From SHZI01 sp964371995 (lineage in GTDB: Bacteria; Pseudomonadota; Gammaproteobacteria; Steroidobacterales; GCA-2729495): a DNA stretch of 64,000 bases. Where the stretch lies: contig CAYJPG010000004.1 in the NCBI GenBank assembly GCA_964371995.1, positions 1 to 64,000 on the forward strand, given 5' to 3'. Below are positions 18,501 to 27,195 of the stretch, one piece after another. The notes beneath the pieces were generated by a model that saw nothing but the letters and a program-made list of their open reading frames with translations, was not told the DNA's origin and did no database searches. Position 1 is the first letter of the stretch. Each line of letters opens with the position of its first letter. The translations under genes and the position numbers were made by a program.

Positions 18501-20218
18501 CGCCGGCAATCGGCCGGCTGCGGTTCCAGCAGGTTGCCTTCCGAACCGAGCCATACCTCGGATGCCGTGATGAGTTCTTCGCGGATGCAGTCGATCGGCG
18601 GGTTGGTGACCTGCGCAAAGAGCTGCTTGAAATAGTCGAACAGCAGACGGGGTTTGGCTGACAGTACGGCGAGCGGGGTATCGTTGCCCATCGAACCGAT
18701 TGCCTCGACGCCATCGCGCGCCATCGGCGTCATGATGATGCGCTGGTCTTCGAAGGTATACCCGAAAGCGATCTGTCGCTGCAGCAGCGTGTCGTGGTCC
18801 GGCACCGGAACCTCGGGCGCCGCCGGCAGGTCCTTCAGGTGCACCAGGTGCTCATCGAGCCATTGACGGTAGGGGCGCTCGTTGCCGACCTGCCGCTTGA
18901 TCTCCTCGTCTTCGACGATGCGGCCTTCCTCGGTGTCTACGAGGAACATCCGGCCCGGCTGCAGACGGCCCTTGCGCAGGATGTTTTCCGGCGGAATATC
19001 CAGCACACCGGCCTCGGAGGCCATGATGACCAGATCATCCTTCGTGACGTAATAACGCGAGGGGCGCAGGCCATTGCGATCGAGGATCGCGCCGATCTTC
19101 CTGCCATCGGTAAAGGCGATGGAAGCGGGGCCGTCCCAGGGCTCCATAAGGCTGGAGTGGTACTGGTAGAAGGCGCGCCTGGCATCATCCATCTGCGCGT
19201 TCTTTGACCACGGCTCCGGGATCATCATCATGATCGCGTGGGGCAGTGAGCGGCCGGCCAGCACCAGCAGTTCGAGCACGTTGTCGAACATTGCCGAGTC
19301 GCTGCCGTTTGGATTGACGACCGGCGGGATCTTGCTGACGTCTTCGCCGAACAGTTCGGATTCGAACAGGGCCTCGCGCGCATGCATCCAGTTGATATTG
19401 CCGCGCAAGGTGTTGATCTCGCCGTTGTGCGCCACATAGCGATAGGGGTGGGCGCGGTCCCAGCTCGGAAAGGTGTTGGTGCTGAAGCGCGAATGCACCA
19501 TCGCCAGCGCCGTTTCCACGGCCGGATCGCTGAGGTCGGAGAAATAGGTGCCGAGCTGTTCGGTGAGCAACATGCCCTTGTAGACGATGGTCCTGCAGGA
19601 CAGGCTGGGCACATACCAGAAATCGGCGCCGTCGATTGTGGAAGTGCGGATCTCGCTGTAGGCGCGCTTGCGGATCACGAACAGCTTGCGCTCGAAGGCG
19701 AGTTCGTCGGTGAGGGCCGGATCGCGGCCGATGATCACCTGACGGACGAAAGGTTCAGAGGCCCGGGCAGTTTCACCCAGGCTCTTGTTATGCGTCGGTA
19801 CCGTGCGCCAGCCGAGTATCGACTGGCCCTCTGACTGCACGATTTGCTCGAAGCGTTGCTCAAGCTTGCGGCGCTTGCTGGCATTGCGCGGCAGGAATAT
19901 CAGTCCGCTGCCGTATTCGCCCGGCGCAGGCAACGTGAAGCCCTCGCGTTCGGCCACGCTTTGCAAGAAATGGTGTGGAAGCTGCAGCAGTACGCCGGCG
20001 CCATCGCCGGTGTTAGCCTCGCAGCCGCAGGCTCCCCGATGGTCGAGGTTGCGCAGCACCTGAATAGCCTGCTCCAGGATGCGGTGCGATTTGCGCCCCT
20101 TGATGTCCACGACAAAGCCGACCCCGCAGGCGTCGTGCTCGTTGGCCGGATCGTAGAGGCCCTGTTTTGGGGGCAGGCCGAGCCTGCCACTGTTCTGGTG
20201 GCTGTGCATGATTGTCAT
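15593..20218 (-). CDS. gltB: Glutamate synthase (NADPH) large subunit
   Basis: A protein of about 1541 residues. The first ATG of the frame is used here; a GTG three codons earlier is possible. The glutamine amidotransferase domain begins at the catalytic cysteine in EHDACGVGFVVD, which becomes the mature N-terminus after removal of a short propeptide. The central and FMN-binding domains contain the 2-oxoglutarate site and the 3Fe-4S cysteines in CIMMRVCHLNTCPVGIATQ. The C-terminal GXGXG beta-helix domain is visible as repeated Gly-rich segments (YGATAGEAYINGMAGERFAVRNSG). It forms the GOGAT enzyme with gltD and opens the operon. The length is normal for proteobacterial GltB. Confidence 0.97.
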   Translation of the reverse strand: MTIMHSHQNSGRLGLPPKQGLYDPANEHDACGVGFVVDIKGRKSHRILEQAIQVLRNLDHRGACGCEANTGDGAGVLLQLPHHFLQSVAEREGFTLPAPGEYGSGLIFLPRNASKRRKLEQRFEQIVQSEGQSILGWRTVPTHNKSLGETARASEPFVRQVIIGRDPALTDELAFERKLFVIRKRAYSEIRTSTIDGADFWYVPSLSCRTIVYKGMLLTEQLGTYFSDLSDPAVETALAMVHSRFSTNTFPSWDRAHPYRYVAHNGEINTLRGNINWMHAREALFESELFGEDVSKIPPVVNPNGSDSAMFDNVLELLVLAGRSLPHAIMMMIPEPWSKNAQMDDARRAFYQYHSSLMEPWDGPASIAFTDGRKIGAILDRNGLRPSRYYVTKDDLVIMASEAGVLDIPPENILRKGRLQPGRMFLVDTEEGRIVEDEEIKRQVGNERPYRQWLDEHLVHLKDLPAAPEVPVPDHDTLLQRQIAFGYTFEDQRIIMTPMARDGVEAIGSMGNDTPLAVLSAKPRLLFDYFKQLFAQVTNPPIDCIREELITASEVWLGSEGNLLEPQPADCRRLELHAPVLTNEEFAKVRRLDLPGLRVGVLSSLFRVARGEKGLTGAVEELWANAQRLIETENINVLILSDRGVNREYAAIPSLLAVSSLHHYLVREGLRTRVSLVIETGEAREVHHFSLLIGYGASAINPYLAFETLDGMIRDGLLANIDHMTACKNFAKAATKGIVKVMSKMGVSAVQSYHGAQLFEAVGLRQDIIDQHFTWTASRIGGIGINVVAREALLRHQAAFPERQIAGQALPPGGQYQWRADGEQHLFSPESIHRLQKAVRTGNFAIYKSYARLIDDQSTNLCTLRGLLEFKPSKAIPLSAVEPAENIMRRFKTGAMSYGSISKEAHETLAIAMNRIGGMSNTGEGGEDPERFTPMANGDSKSSAIKQVASGRFGVTSNYLVNAKELQIKMAQGAKPGEGGQLPGSKVYPWVAKTRHTTAGVGLISPPPHHDIYSIEDLAELIHDLKNANREARISVKLVAEVGVGTIAAGVAKAHADVVLISGYDGGTGASPQTSITHAGLPWELGLAETHQTLVMNNLRSRIAVETDGQLKTGRDVAIAALLGAEEFGFATAPLVSVGCIMMRVCHLNTCPVGIATQDPKLREKFTGTPEHVVNFMRFIAEDLRELMAQMGFRTIDEMVGRVDHLEPRKAIEHWKAKGFDFTDILYQPDVGPEVGRYCQDTQDHGLDKSLDVTTLLDLCKPAIEKGEPVRGTLALRNVNRVVGTITGSEITKKWGAKGLPEDTVSITFNGSAGQSFGAFMPPGMTFIIEGDANDYCGKGLSGGKIIVRPPAKSTFVAAENIIIGNVALYGATAGEAYINGMAGERFAVRNSGVDTVVEAVGDHACEYMTGGHVVVLGPTGRNFGAGMSGGIAYVLDENGSFPANINMQMVETEELANPAEIARVHELIGRHLHWTDSKRAREVLDDWETNVKRFVKVIPKDFKRMLACISRAHDQGLTGDEAIMVAFEENARDLSRVGGN

Positions 20219-20381
20219 CGGGATCACTGTCCGCGGGCCATGAAATACAGCCCGTGACCCGACAGTTTAAGTGGCTGAGGGCAATCAGGAAAGGCTTGCG
20301 GAGAATCTGACCACCGCCGGTGCGGCAATCCGGTCGGCCCGGGCGCCTTGCATCCCCCCGGCTGGCGCTTAAACTGCAGCC

Positions 20382-21038
20382 GTGCAGATGCCGGTCCAGA
20401 TCCAGATCGTTTCCGACTTCGTGTGCCCCTGGTGCTATATCGGCAAGCGCCGGCTTGAAGCCGCGCTGACCATGCGCCCGGATGTTGAGGCAGGGATTTC
20501 GTGGCTGCCATTCCAGCTCAGTCCCGACATGCCGCGCGAGGGCAAGGACCGGCAGGCGCACTACGCAGAAATCTTCGGCCCGGAGCGGGCCAGAGCCATC
20601 AGGGACAAGATGGTCGCGACTGGGGCCGCCGACGGGCTGGTCTTCGCGACGCTTCCCGGTGCCCGTTCGCCGAACACACTTGCCGCGCACCGGTTGGTGT
20701 ACTGGGCGGGCCAGCTGCCCGGCATCGACCAGAGTGAGCTGGCCGAGCGCCTGTTTGCCGCACACCACACGCTGTCTGAGGATATAGGTGATCCGGTCGT
20801 GCTGGCGCGCATTGCCGCCGGAGTCGGCATGGATGGCGCGGACCTGGAAGCCCGGCTGCGTGGCGATAGCGACGAGGATGCGGTCCGGGCGTTGATCGAT
20901 GAGGCCCGCCGGGCTGGTGTTTCAGGCGTACCGGTTCTGATCTTCGATCAGCAGCAAGCCGTTTCCGGCGCCCAGTCGCCGGAGGTATTTGCGGAAATTC
21001 TTGACCAGGTGGTTGCCAGTCGCAGGCGCGCCGGGTGA
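20382..21038 (+). CDS. DsbA-family oxidoreductase (FrnE-like)
   Basis: A 218-residue cytoplasmic protein without signal peptide, with a thioredoxin fold and a large helical insertion. The CPWC active site is Cys15-Cys18 in SDFVCPWCYIGKRRLE. The cis-proline loop is GVSGVPVLIFD, with an AVSGAQSPEVF tail. This pattern is typical of FrnE/2-hydroxychromene-2-carboxylate-isomerase-like proteins, which act in oxidative-stress thiol chemistry in Deinococcus and elsewhere; the role here is inferred. The start is a GTG at 20382 or the ATG two codons later, with no clear Shine-Dalgarno. It is divergent from gltB and ends in a strong convergent hairpin. Confidence 0.86.
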   Translation: MQMPVQIQIVSDFVCPWCYIGKRRLEAALTMRPDVEAGISWLPFQLSPDMPREGKDRQAHYAEIFGPERARAIRDKMVATGAADGLVFATLPGARSPNTLAAHRLVYWAGQLPGIDQSELAERLFAAHHTLSEDIGDPVVLARIAAGVGMDGADLEARLRGDSDEDAVRALIDEARRAGVSGVPVLIFDQQQAVSGAQSPEVFAEILDQVVASRRRAG

Positions 21039-21050
21039 CGCGCCTGCGAC
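21019..21050. terminator. Bidirectional terminator hairpin
   Basis: A 12-bp perfect inverted repeat, GTCGCAGGCGCG and CGCGCCTGCGAC, with an 8-base loop containing the stop codon of the DsbA-like gene. It lies between convergent genes. The stem is very stable, but there is no T-tract, so pausing or mRNA 3'-end protection is also possible. Confidence 0.6.
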
Positions 21051-21067
21051 CAGGGCCGGTTAGTTCT

Positions 21068-21982
21068 CTAGCCGCCGCTTGCTGGCGCCGCAGGCGCTGC
21101 TGCGCCTTCCGGTGCGGGCGTCCGGGGCTCGCCGAATTCCGGCGCGATCGCCTTGATCTTCTTCTTCGCTTCGGCCTCGATGGTCTTGGTCATTTCCTCA
21201 AAGGCCTTGTCCGCGTCGACGCCTGACTGCGCCTTCAGTTCGTCCAGATGCGTCTGGATCTTCTTGCGCTGGACCATCTCCTGCAGGCGATCCTTGACCT
21301 CCGCCAGCGTCGGCAGGGTCGGTTTGCGCATGTCGTCCAGCAGGATTACATGCCAGCCGAACTGCGTCTGGACGGGCGTGGTCGTGTACTTGCCCTTGTC
21401 GAGCGCAGCGACTGCGTCCGCAAAGGGTTTGACCATGGTCTGCAGCGCAAACCAGCCCAGATCGCCACCGTTGCTGGCTGAAGCGTCCTTCGACTTCTCC
21501 CTGGCGAGTTTGGCGAAGTCAGCGCCGCCATCGAGCTTGGCGATGATCGCTTTGGCAGTCGCCTCGTCTTCGACCAGGATGTGCCGGGCCGAATACTCCA
21601 TCGGTACCGCAGCGACCTGCTGGTCGTATTCCGCACTGAGATCAGCGTCGACGACGGGGTGTTCATCCAGATAATTGCGCATCGCAGCTTCGCTGAGCAC
21701 GTTCATGCGCAGCACGCGCAGCTGTGCGGCCACTTCGGGTTTGCGCGCGAGGCCGGCCTTCTCGCCGGCGTTGGCCGCAATCTCCATGGTCTGATACTGG
21801 TCGAAGACCTGGCGCAGTTCTTCGGGCGTCAGTTCTGCCGCCGTCTTGCGCGTGGCCGCGGTTATGAAGGCTTCAAAATTCGCTGCCGATTCTTCGGGGG
21901 TCGGCGGCTCGATGTCTTTCTTGACGCAGGCCGACAGCAGCAATATGGCGGCAAGCGCCGGGAGATATAGACGGTGGTGCAT
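21068..21982 (-). CDS. Parvulin-type peptidyl-prolyl isomerase lipoprotein
   Basis: A 304-residue protein with a lipoprotein signal: the lipobox LLLSAC puts the lipidated cysteine at residue 19. An N-terminal helical region (about 30-125) resembles SurA/PrsA-type chaperone arms. One parvulin domain (about 130-225) follows, with YSARHILVEDEATAKAI, DLGWF and FGWHVILLDD. The C-terminus is charged, then Ala/Pro-rich (EGAAAPAAPASGG). It should assist folding of exported proteins at the inner leaflet of the outer membrane or in the periplasm. It is convergent with the DsbA-like gene and downstream of the helicase gene on the same strand. Confidence 0.9.
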   Translation of the reverse strand: MHHRLYLPALAAILLLSACVKKDIEPPTPEESAANFEAFITAATRKTAAELTPEELRQVFDQYQTMEIAANAGEKAGLARKPEVAAQLRVLRMNVLSEAAMRNYLDEHPVVDADLSAEYDQQVAAVPMEYSARHILVEDEATAKAIIAKLDGGADFAKLAREKSKDASASNGGDLGWFALQTMVKPFADAVAALDKGKYTTTPVQTQFGWHVILLDDMRKPTLPTLAEVKDRLQEMVQRKKIQTHLDELKAQSGVDADKAFEEMTKTIEAEAKKKIKAIAPEFGEPRTPAPEGAAAPAAPASGG

Positions 21983-22014
21983 AAGAGCCTCTTTGTCCTG
22001 TGGCGATGGTGGTT

Positions 22015-23820
22015 TCAGGTTTTTCGTCCGGGTTTGCCCAGTTTGCCTTTTTTGCGCGGCTTGTCACGACCTTCGGGGGCGCCGCCTGCAAAGGGCGAGC
22101 CGTCCGGCCGGATCTGCAGCTGCTGACCGACGACCCAGACGGTTTTCAGATGGCTGAGGACTTCCCGCGGCATGCCTTCAGGCAAGTCGATCAGCGAATG
22201 ATCGTCGCGGATATCGACGCGCCCGATGTACTGGTTTTCGAGTCCGGCCTCATTGGCGATCGCGCCGACGATATTGCCCGGCTTCACGCCATGTTGATGG
22301 CCGACGGCGAGACGGTAACGGATCATGCCCGGCCTGACCGGTGCCTGCGAGCGTGGAGGGCGCTTGTCCGACGGGGCCGAATCCGGCCGTTTGGCCCGCT
22401 CCAGCGGCGAACTGGCCGCACGTTCCGGACGGCTGTGGCGCGCCGTCGGCGCCGGTCTGGGTGCGCGTTCCGCGCGCACCGGCTCGGCGACCAGCAGCGG
22501 CGAATCGCCCTGGGCAATACAGGCCAGCGCCGCGGCGATGTCGCGCGCCGGGGTGCCGTGTTCTATTTCGTACTGCTCGATGATCTGCCGGTAGGTAGCT
22601 GCCTGCGTACTGGCCAGCGCAGCCGTGATTTTCTGTTTGAAACGCATGATGCGCTGGTCGTTGACTGCTGAAACACTCGGCAGTGCCATCGGCTCGATTG
22701 GTTGCCGGGTGGCTCGTTCTATCGAGCGCAGCAGATGCTGCTCGCGATTGCTGACGAACAGGATCGCCTCGCCCTTGCGGCCGGCACGGCCGGTGCGGCC
22801 GATGCGGTGGATGTAGGCTTCGGTGTCGTGGGGAATGTCGAAGTTCACGACGTGGCTGATGCGGTCCACGTCGAGGCCACGGGCCGCGACATCGGTCGCC
22901 ACCAGGATGTCCAGGTCGCCGCTTTTGAGCCGTGCGACGGTGCGTTCGCGCTGGGCCTGCGCCATGTCGCCGTTCAGGGCCGCTGCCGCAAAACCGCGTG
23001 CCTCGAGCCGCTGTGCCAGCTCGTCGGTCGCAATCTTGGTGCGCGCAAAGATGATCATGCCGTCGAAGGGCTCGACCTCGAGGATGCGCGTGAGGGCATC
23101 GAGTTTCTGCATGCCGCTCACCATCCAGTAGCGTTGGCGGGTGTTCGCCGCAGTAGAGGTCTTGTTCTTGATGGTGATCTCGGCGGGATCCGACAGATGC
23201 TTTTTGGCGATACGGCGGATCTCGGCCGGCATGGTTGCCGAGAACAGTGCGATCTGTCGGCCTGCCGGAGATTTGGTGAGCACGGCTTCGACATCATCGA
23301 TGAAGCCCATGCGCAGCATCTCATCGCCCTCGTCGAGTACGAGGCAGCTGAGGTTGCGCAGATCCAGTGTGCCGCGGTTCAGGTGATCGATCACCCGTCC
23401 CGGCGTGCCGACCACGACATGCGCGCCGCGCCGCAGGCCGCCGAGCTGCGGGCCGTAGGCCTGGCCACCATAGATCGGCAGCACATGAAATCCGGGCAGA
23501 TGGCGTGCATAGCGGTGAAAAGCTTCGGCAACCTGGATCGCCAGTTCGCGGGTCGGCGTCAGTACCAGCGCCTGCGGGCCGTAACGCTTGAGATCCAGCC
23601 GCGCGAGGATCGGGAGGGCAAAGGCGGCCGTTTTGCCCGTGCCGGTCTGGGCCTGGCCGAGCATGTCGCGGCCGGCGAGCAGCACGGGGATAGTGGCCGC
23701 CTGGATCGGTGACGGCGTTTCGTAGCCGACATCGGCCAGCGCGCGCAGCAGCGGCTCGGGAAGTCCGAGTTCAAGAAAGCTGCCAGCATCAGCGGGCAAA
23801 GCGGGGGGCGAAACGGGCAT
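22015..23820 (-). CDS. deaD: DeaD/CsdA-type ATP-dependent RNA helicase with DEGD motif II
   Basis: A protein of about 601 residues. The ATG of MPVSPPALP has GAGG 6 bases upstream, whereas the longer TTG start would place that sequence inside the gene. Helicase core motifs are AQTGTGKTAAFALP, PTRELAIQ, TPGR, SAT and HRIGRTGRAGR. Motif II reads LDEGDEML, with Gly in place of the usual Ala of DEAD; the acidic residues remain. The C-terminal RNA-binding domain of the DbpA/CsdA kind is seen in YRLAVGHQHGVKPGNIVGAI, and the tail is basic (GRDKPRKKGKLGKPGRKT). It is expected to act in ribosome assembly and mRNA turnover in the cold. Confidence 0.93.
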   Translation of the reverse strand: MPVSPPALPADAGSFLELGLPEPLLRALADVGYETPSPIQAATIPVLLAGRDMLGQAQTGTGKTAAFALPILARLDLKRYGPQALVLTPTRELAIQVAEAFHRYARHLPGFHVLPIYGGQAYGPQLGGLRRGAHVVVGTPGRVIDHLNRGTLDLRNLSCLVLDEGDEMLRMGFIDDVEAVLTKSPAGRQIALFSATMPAEIRRIAKKHLSDPAEITIKNKTSTAANTRQRYWMVSGMQKLDALTRILEVEPFDGMIIFARTKIATDELAQRLEARGFAAAALNGDMAQAQRERTVARLKSGDLDILVATDVAARGLDVDRISHVVNFDIPHDTEAYIHRIGRTGRAGRKGEAILFVSNREQHLLRSIERATRQPIEPMALPSVSAVNDQRIMRFKQKITAALASTQAATYRQIIEQYEIEHGTPARDIAAALACIAQGDSPLLVAEPVRAERAPRPAPTARHSRPERAASSPLERAKRPDSAPSDKRPPRSQAPVRPGMIRYRLAVGHQHGVKPGNIVGAIANEAGLENQYIGRVDIRDDHSLIDLPEGMPREVLSHLKTVWVVGQQLQIRPDGSPFAGGAPEGRDKPRKKGKLGKPGRKT

Positions 23821-23957
23821 TGGTGGCCTCAACAGGACGGATTCCCGGCAAGCCGGGGCGCGAATTGTGCCACGACAGGCTGCGGATTTCCGCTTCAGGT
23901 CTTTCGGGTGCGCATCAACACAGGGATACTGGGTCCTGAATCCACACGGGGTCCGCG

Positions 23958-24590
23958 ATGTATTCGCTGCTCGTACTGTTGTTGGCCGGGGCCAGTCTGA
24001 CGCTGGCTGTCTGGGCTTTCCTTCAGTGGCAATTGAGCCGCTCGGCGATGATCCTGTTCGTGCTTCTGCCGCTGGCTGCCCTGCCGATTGAGCTGTTGGC
24101 GGCCGGCGTCAGGCTCTGGAGCAGTGCGGATGAGTCAGCCAGAGGTCTGGGCACCCTGGCGCTTAAATGGGCGCATCTCACGCTGCCGCTTTCGCTCTTC
24201 TCGCTGGCCACGCTCTGTCGTCGCGTGGGGTTTGCCTGGGCAAAGATCGACTGGGGCCACGGAGCCCTGTGCATTCTGGCTGTCCTCATGCTGATTTATC
24301 AGGTGCCGGGTGTGCTGAAGTTCGGCATACAGCCTGCGGCAATCCCCGTGGTGGCATGGCTGGTATTCGCCATGTATCTGGCCTGCGGTGTCGGACTGTG
24401 GCTAAGACAGCGCTGGTTATGGTTGCTGGCCGGCATGTTTCCGGGTGTGTTGCTGTTGCTGGTGCCGCCTGGCGTTGCGGGTCCGCTTCCCCTCTATCTC
24501 GGCAGGGTACTGATCCTTGCCGCGATGACGGTGACGATGGTGCATTTCACGCGGCTGTTTCCAGTCGTACACAGCGAGCCAAGCGAGTAG
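23958..24590 (+). CDS. Polytopic membrane protein of unknown function
   Basis: A 210-residue, very hydrophobic protein with about six predicted membrane segments: MYSLLVLLLAGASLTLAVWA, MILFVLLPLAALPIELLAAG, LTLPLSLFSLATL, ALCILAVLMLIYQVPGVL, a segment near AWLVFAMYLACGVGLWL, and WLLAGMFPGVLLLLVPPG followed by LGRVLILAAMTVTMVHF. I do not recognise a family. It ends 35 bases before the lipoprotein methyltransferase, with which it may form an operon. It has no charged catalytic pattern, no metal motif and no transporter signature. Confidence 0.7.
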   Translation: MYSLLVLLLAGASLTLAVWAFLQWQLSRSAMILFVLLPLAALPIELLAAGVRLWSSADESARGLGTLALKWAHLTLPLSLFSLATLCRRVGFAWAKIDWGHGALCILAVLMLIYQVPGVLKFGIQPAAIPVVAWLVFAMYLACGVGLWLRQRWLWLLAGMFPGVLLLLVPPGVAGPLPLYLGRVLILAAMTVTMVHFTRLFPVVHSEPSE

Positions 24591-24625
24591 ATTGTCTGCA
24601 GGGGCGTGGCCCGGGAGTCAGCATC

Positions 24626-25513
24626 ATGTGTCTGCGAATCGTTAGCCTGGTGATGGCCTTGTCTTTGCTGGCCTGTACGCCAGGCGGCCCGGTCCTCAAC
24701 CCGGAGCGTTCTGCCGAACTGGCCGGTTCCGCGCGTGATGCTGCCACTCAGCCGAAACCGCCGCTGATGTCCGAGGCAGCGGTCAAGCCGCCGGGTGTGC
24801 GGCCGCAGCTGGTCGATCCGGCTGAACTGGCGGTGTTGTCGGCGCTGGCGAACGAGCAGCGGCCTGCGGCGGATCGCGCGCGTGATGCCTCGCGGCAGAG
24901 TGCTGTCGTGCTGCGCTTCTTTGGTATCGCGCCCGGCATGACGGTGCTCGACCTGTACTCGGGCGGTGGCTACTACACCGAGATCCTGTCGTATCTGGTC
25001 GGCCCCCAGGGGCGCGTCGTGGCGTACAACAACACGCCCTATCTGCAGTTCGCCAAGGACGAGCTTGCGACCCGCTATGCCGGTGGTCGTCTGGCCAACG
25101 TCGAGCAGCTGATCGCCGAAAACAACCAACTCAGCCTGCCGGCCAATACTTTTGACGCGGTGCTGATGACCGATGTCTACCACGACATCTACATGGTCGA
25201 TGAAAAAATCGGCTGGTCGCGTATCGACGGGCCGAAAATGCTGGCGGTGATTTTTGCCAGCATGCGGCCTGGTGCCGTGCTGGGCGTGGTGGATCATGCG
25301 GCAGTCGCCGGTACCTTGCCGGAAGCGGCAGCAGCTTTGCATCGTATCGATCCGGGGCTGCTCAAGCGGGATCTGCAGGCGGCAGGATTCGTGCTCGATG
25401 GCGAGAGCGATGTGTTGCGCAATCCGGCCGACGACGGCAGCCGCCCGGTATTCGACCCGGCCGTGCGTGGCCAGACCAACCAGGTAGTGCTGCGCTTCCG
25501 CCGGCCCCGGTAA
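24626..25513 (+). CDS. Lipoprotein-type class I SAM-dependent methyltransferase (COG4798-like)
   Basis: A protein of about 295 residues beginning MCLRIVSLVMALSLLAC. The frame is open far upstream, but this ATG starts a signal peptide with lipobox LLAC (Cys17). The Rossmann-type methyltransferase domain spans about residues 90-290, with motif I VLDLYSGGGYYTEIL and an acidic-loop region DAVLMTDVYHDIY. The C-terminal KRDLQAAGFVLDGESDVLRNP is characteristic of the predicted-methyltransferase family COG4798, members of which often carry signal peptides. A secreted SAM-dependent enzyme is puzzling because the periplasm is not known to hold SAM. The membrane-protein gene lies just upstream. Confidence 0.8.
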   Translation: MCLRIVSLVMALSLLACTPGGPVLNPERSAELAGSARDAATQPKPPLMSEAAVKPPGVRPQLVDPAELAVLSALANEQRPAADRARDASRQSAVVLRFFGIAPGMTVLDLYSGGGYYTEILSYLVGPQGRVVAYNNTPYLQFAKDELATRYAGGRLANVEQLIAENNQLSLPANTFDAVLMTDVYHDIYMVDEKIGWSRIDGPKMLAVIFASMRPGAVLGVVDHAAVAGTLPEAAAALHRIDPGLLKRDLQAAGFVLDGESDVLRNPADDGSRPVFDPAVRGQTNQVVLRFRRPR

Positions 25514-25545
25514 AATGCTGGCGGGGTGCTATCCTTCGCGCCCTT

Positions 25546-27165
25546 ATGGCCGCACCCGACAAGCTAATCGAGTCTTCCCCGGCTCTCGCCCAGGAGGTCG
25601 GGCGTCGTCGCACCTTCGCCATCATTTCGCATCCTGACGCCGGCAAGACCACGCTTACCGAGAAGTTGTTGCTGTTTGGCGGTGCCATCCAGCTGGCCGG
25701 TACGGTCAAGGCGCGACGCAGTTCGCGCCATGCAACATCCGACTGGATGGAGGTGGAAAAACAGCGCGGTATCTCCGTGACCAGCTCGGTGATGCAGTTC
25801 GAATACGCCGGCAATACCATCAATCTGCTGGATACGCCGGGCCACGAAGATTTCTCCGAAGACACCTATCGCGTGCTGACGGCAGTCGATGCGGCAGTGA
25901 TGGTCATTGATGCAGCCAAGGGCGTCGAGGCGCAGACCGTCAAGCTGCTGGAGGTCTGCCGTCTTCGCAACACGCCGATCATCACCTTCGTCAACAAGAT
26001 GGATCGCGAGGTGCGTGCGCCGCTCGCGCTGCTCGAAGAGATCGAGGCCGCGCTGAAGATCGAATGTGCGCCGATCAGCTGGCCGATCGGCATGGGCAAG
26101 TCTTTCCGTGGCGTCTATCACCTGCTGCAGGATCGTCTGTTGCGATTTACGGCAGGCGGGGAGAAGCGTACCGATGTCGAGCTGATCGAGGGACTCGACA
26201 ATCCGAAACTCGATGCGCTGTTTCCCGATGAAGTCGACAGCCTGCGCGCCGATGTGGCCCTGATCCGCGATGCGAGCGTGCCTTTCGATCCGGAGCTGTT
26301 TCTGGCCGGTCAGCAGTCGCCCGTGTTTTTCGGTTCCGGTATCAACAACTTCGGTGTGCGCGAAGTGCTGCAGGCGCTGGTCGACTGGGCGCCGCCGCCG
26401 CAGCCGCGCGACGGCGGCCCGCGGCGCGTACAGCCGGCCGAGGAAGCCTTCACCGGTTTCGTGTTCAAGATCCAGGCGAACATGGACCCGAAGCACCGTG
26501 ACCGTATCGCCTTCTTCCGCATCTGCTCGGGCCGCTATACGCCGGGCATGAAGGCGCGCCATCTGCGCTCGGGCCGGGAAATGAAGCTCGGCAACGCACT
26601 GACCTTCATGGCCAACGAGAGGGTGACCAGCCAGGGTGCAGTGGCCGGCGACATCATCGGCATCTACAACCACGGGCAGCTGCAGATCGGCGATACGCTG
26701 TCAGCGGGTGAGGCGCTTGCATACAAGGGTATCCCGTACTTTGCACCCGAGTTGTTTCGCTCGGCACGCCCTAAAGATCCAATGAAAAGCAAGCAGTTAC
26801 AGAAAGGTTTGCAGGAGCTGGGTGAGGAAGGCGCGATCCAGGTTTTCAGCGCCAGGCAGGGCGCGCAGATGCTGCTCGGCGCGGTCGGCCGCCTGCAGTT
26901 CGAGATCGTCGCGCACCGGCTTTCTGCCGAATACAACGTCGATGCGCTCTATGAAGAGGTGGACATCTTTACCGCCCGCTGGCTGACCTTCCCCGATGAA
27001 ATGACGCGCAAGAAGTTTGAGAAAGATGAGCTGTTTTCGCTGGCCACGGACGTAGACGGCAACCCGGTTTTTCTGTCCGCCAACAAGTACAACCTGAAGC
27101 TGACGATCGAGCGCTGGCCGACCGTTGGCTTCCACGCCACGCGTGAGCATGGCCAGCGGTTGTAG
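25546..27165 (+). CDS. prfC: Peptide chain release factor 3
   Basis: A 539-residue translational GTPase that recycles RF1/RF2 from the ribosome. G1 is HPDAGKTTLTEK (about residues 29-40). The switch II region is LLDTPGHEDFSEDTYR, and NKMD at 150-153 is the guanine-specificity motif. The RF3-specific segments HATSDWMEVEKQRGISV and MKARHLRSGREMKLGNAL are present. The length fits E. coli RF3 (529). It is followed after 30 bases by the permuted ATP-grasp-like gene, possibly co-transcribed. Confidence 0.96.
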   Translation: MAAPDKLIESSPALAQEVGRRRTFAIISHPDAGKTTLTEKLLLFGGAIQLAGTVKARRSSRHATSDWMEVEKQRGISVTSSVMQFEYAGNTINLLDTPGHEDFSEDTYRVLTAVDAAVMVIDAAKGVEAQTVKLLEVCRLRNTPIITFVNKMDREVRAPLALLEEIEAALKIECAPISWPIGMGKSFRGVYHLLQDRLLRFTAGGEKRTDVELIEGLDNPKLDALFPDEVDSLRADVALIRDASVPFDPELFLAGQQSPVFFGSGINNFGVREVLQALVDWAPPPQPRDGGPRRVQPAEEAFTGFVFKIQANMDPKHRDRIAFFRICSGRYTPGMKARHLRSGREMKLGNALTFMANERVTSQGAVAGDIIGIYNHGQLQIGDTLSAGEALAYKGIPYFAPELFRSARPKDPMKSKQLQKGLQELGEEGAIQVFSARQGAQMLLGAVGRLQFEIVAHRLSAEYNVDALYEEVDIFTARWLTFPDEMTRKKFEKDELFSLATDVDGNPVFLSANKYNLKLTIERWPTVGFHATREHGQRL

Positions 27166-27195
27166 CGTGCCCTGCAGCACGCCAGAGCCTTCAGC

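Noticed and set aside
24167..24625. 153-codon N-terminal extension of the methyltransferase
   Set aside because: The open frame overlaps the membrane-protein gene, and the extension lacks conserved sequence; the lipoprotein signal begins at 24626.
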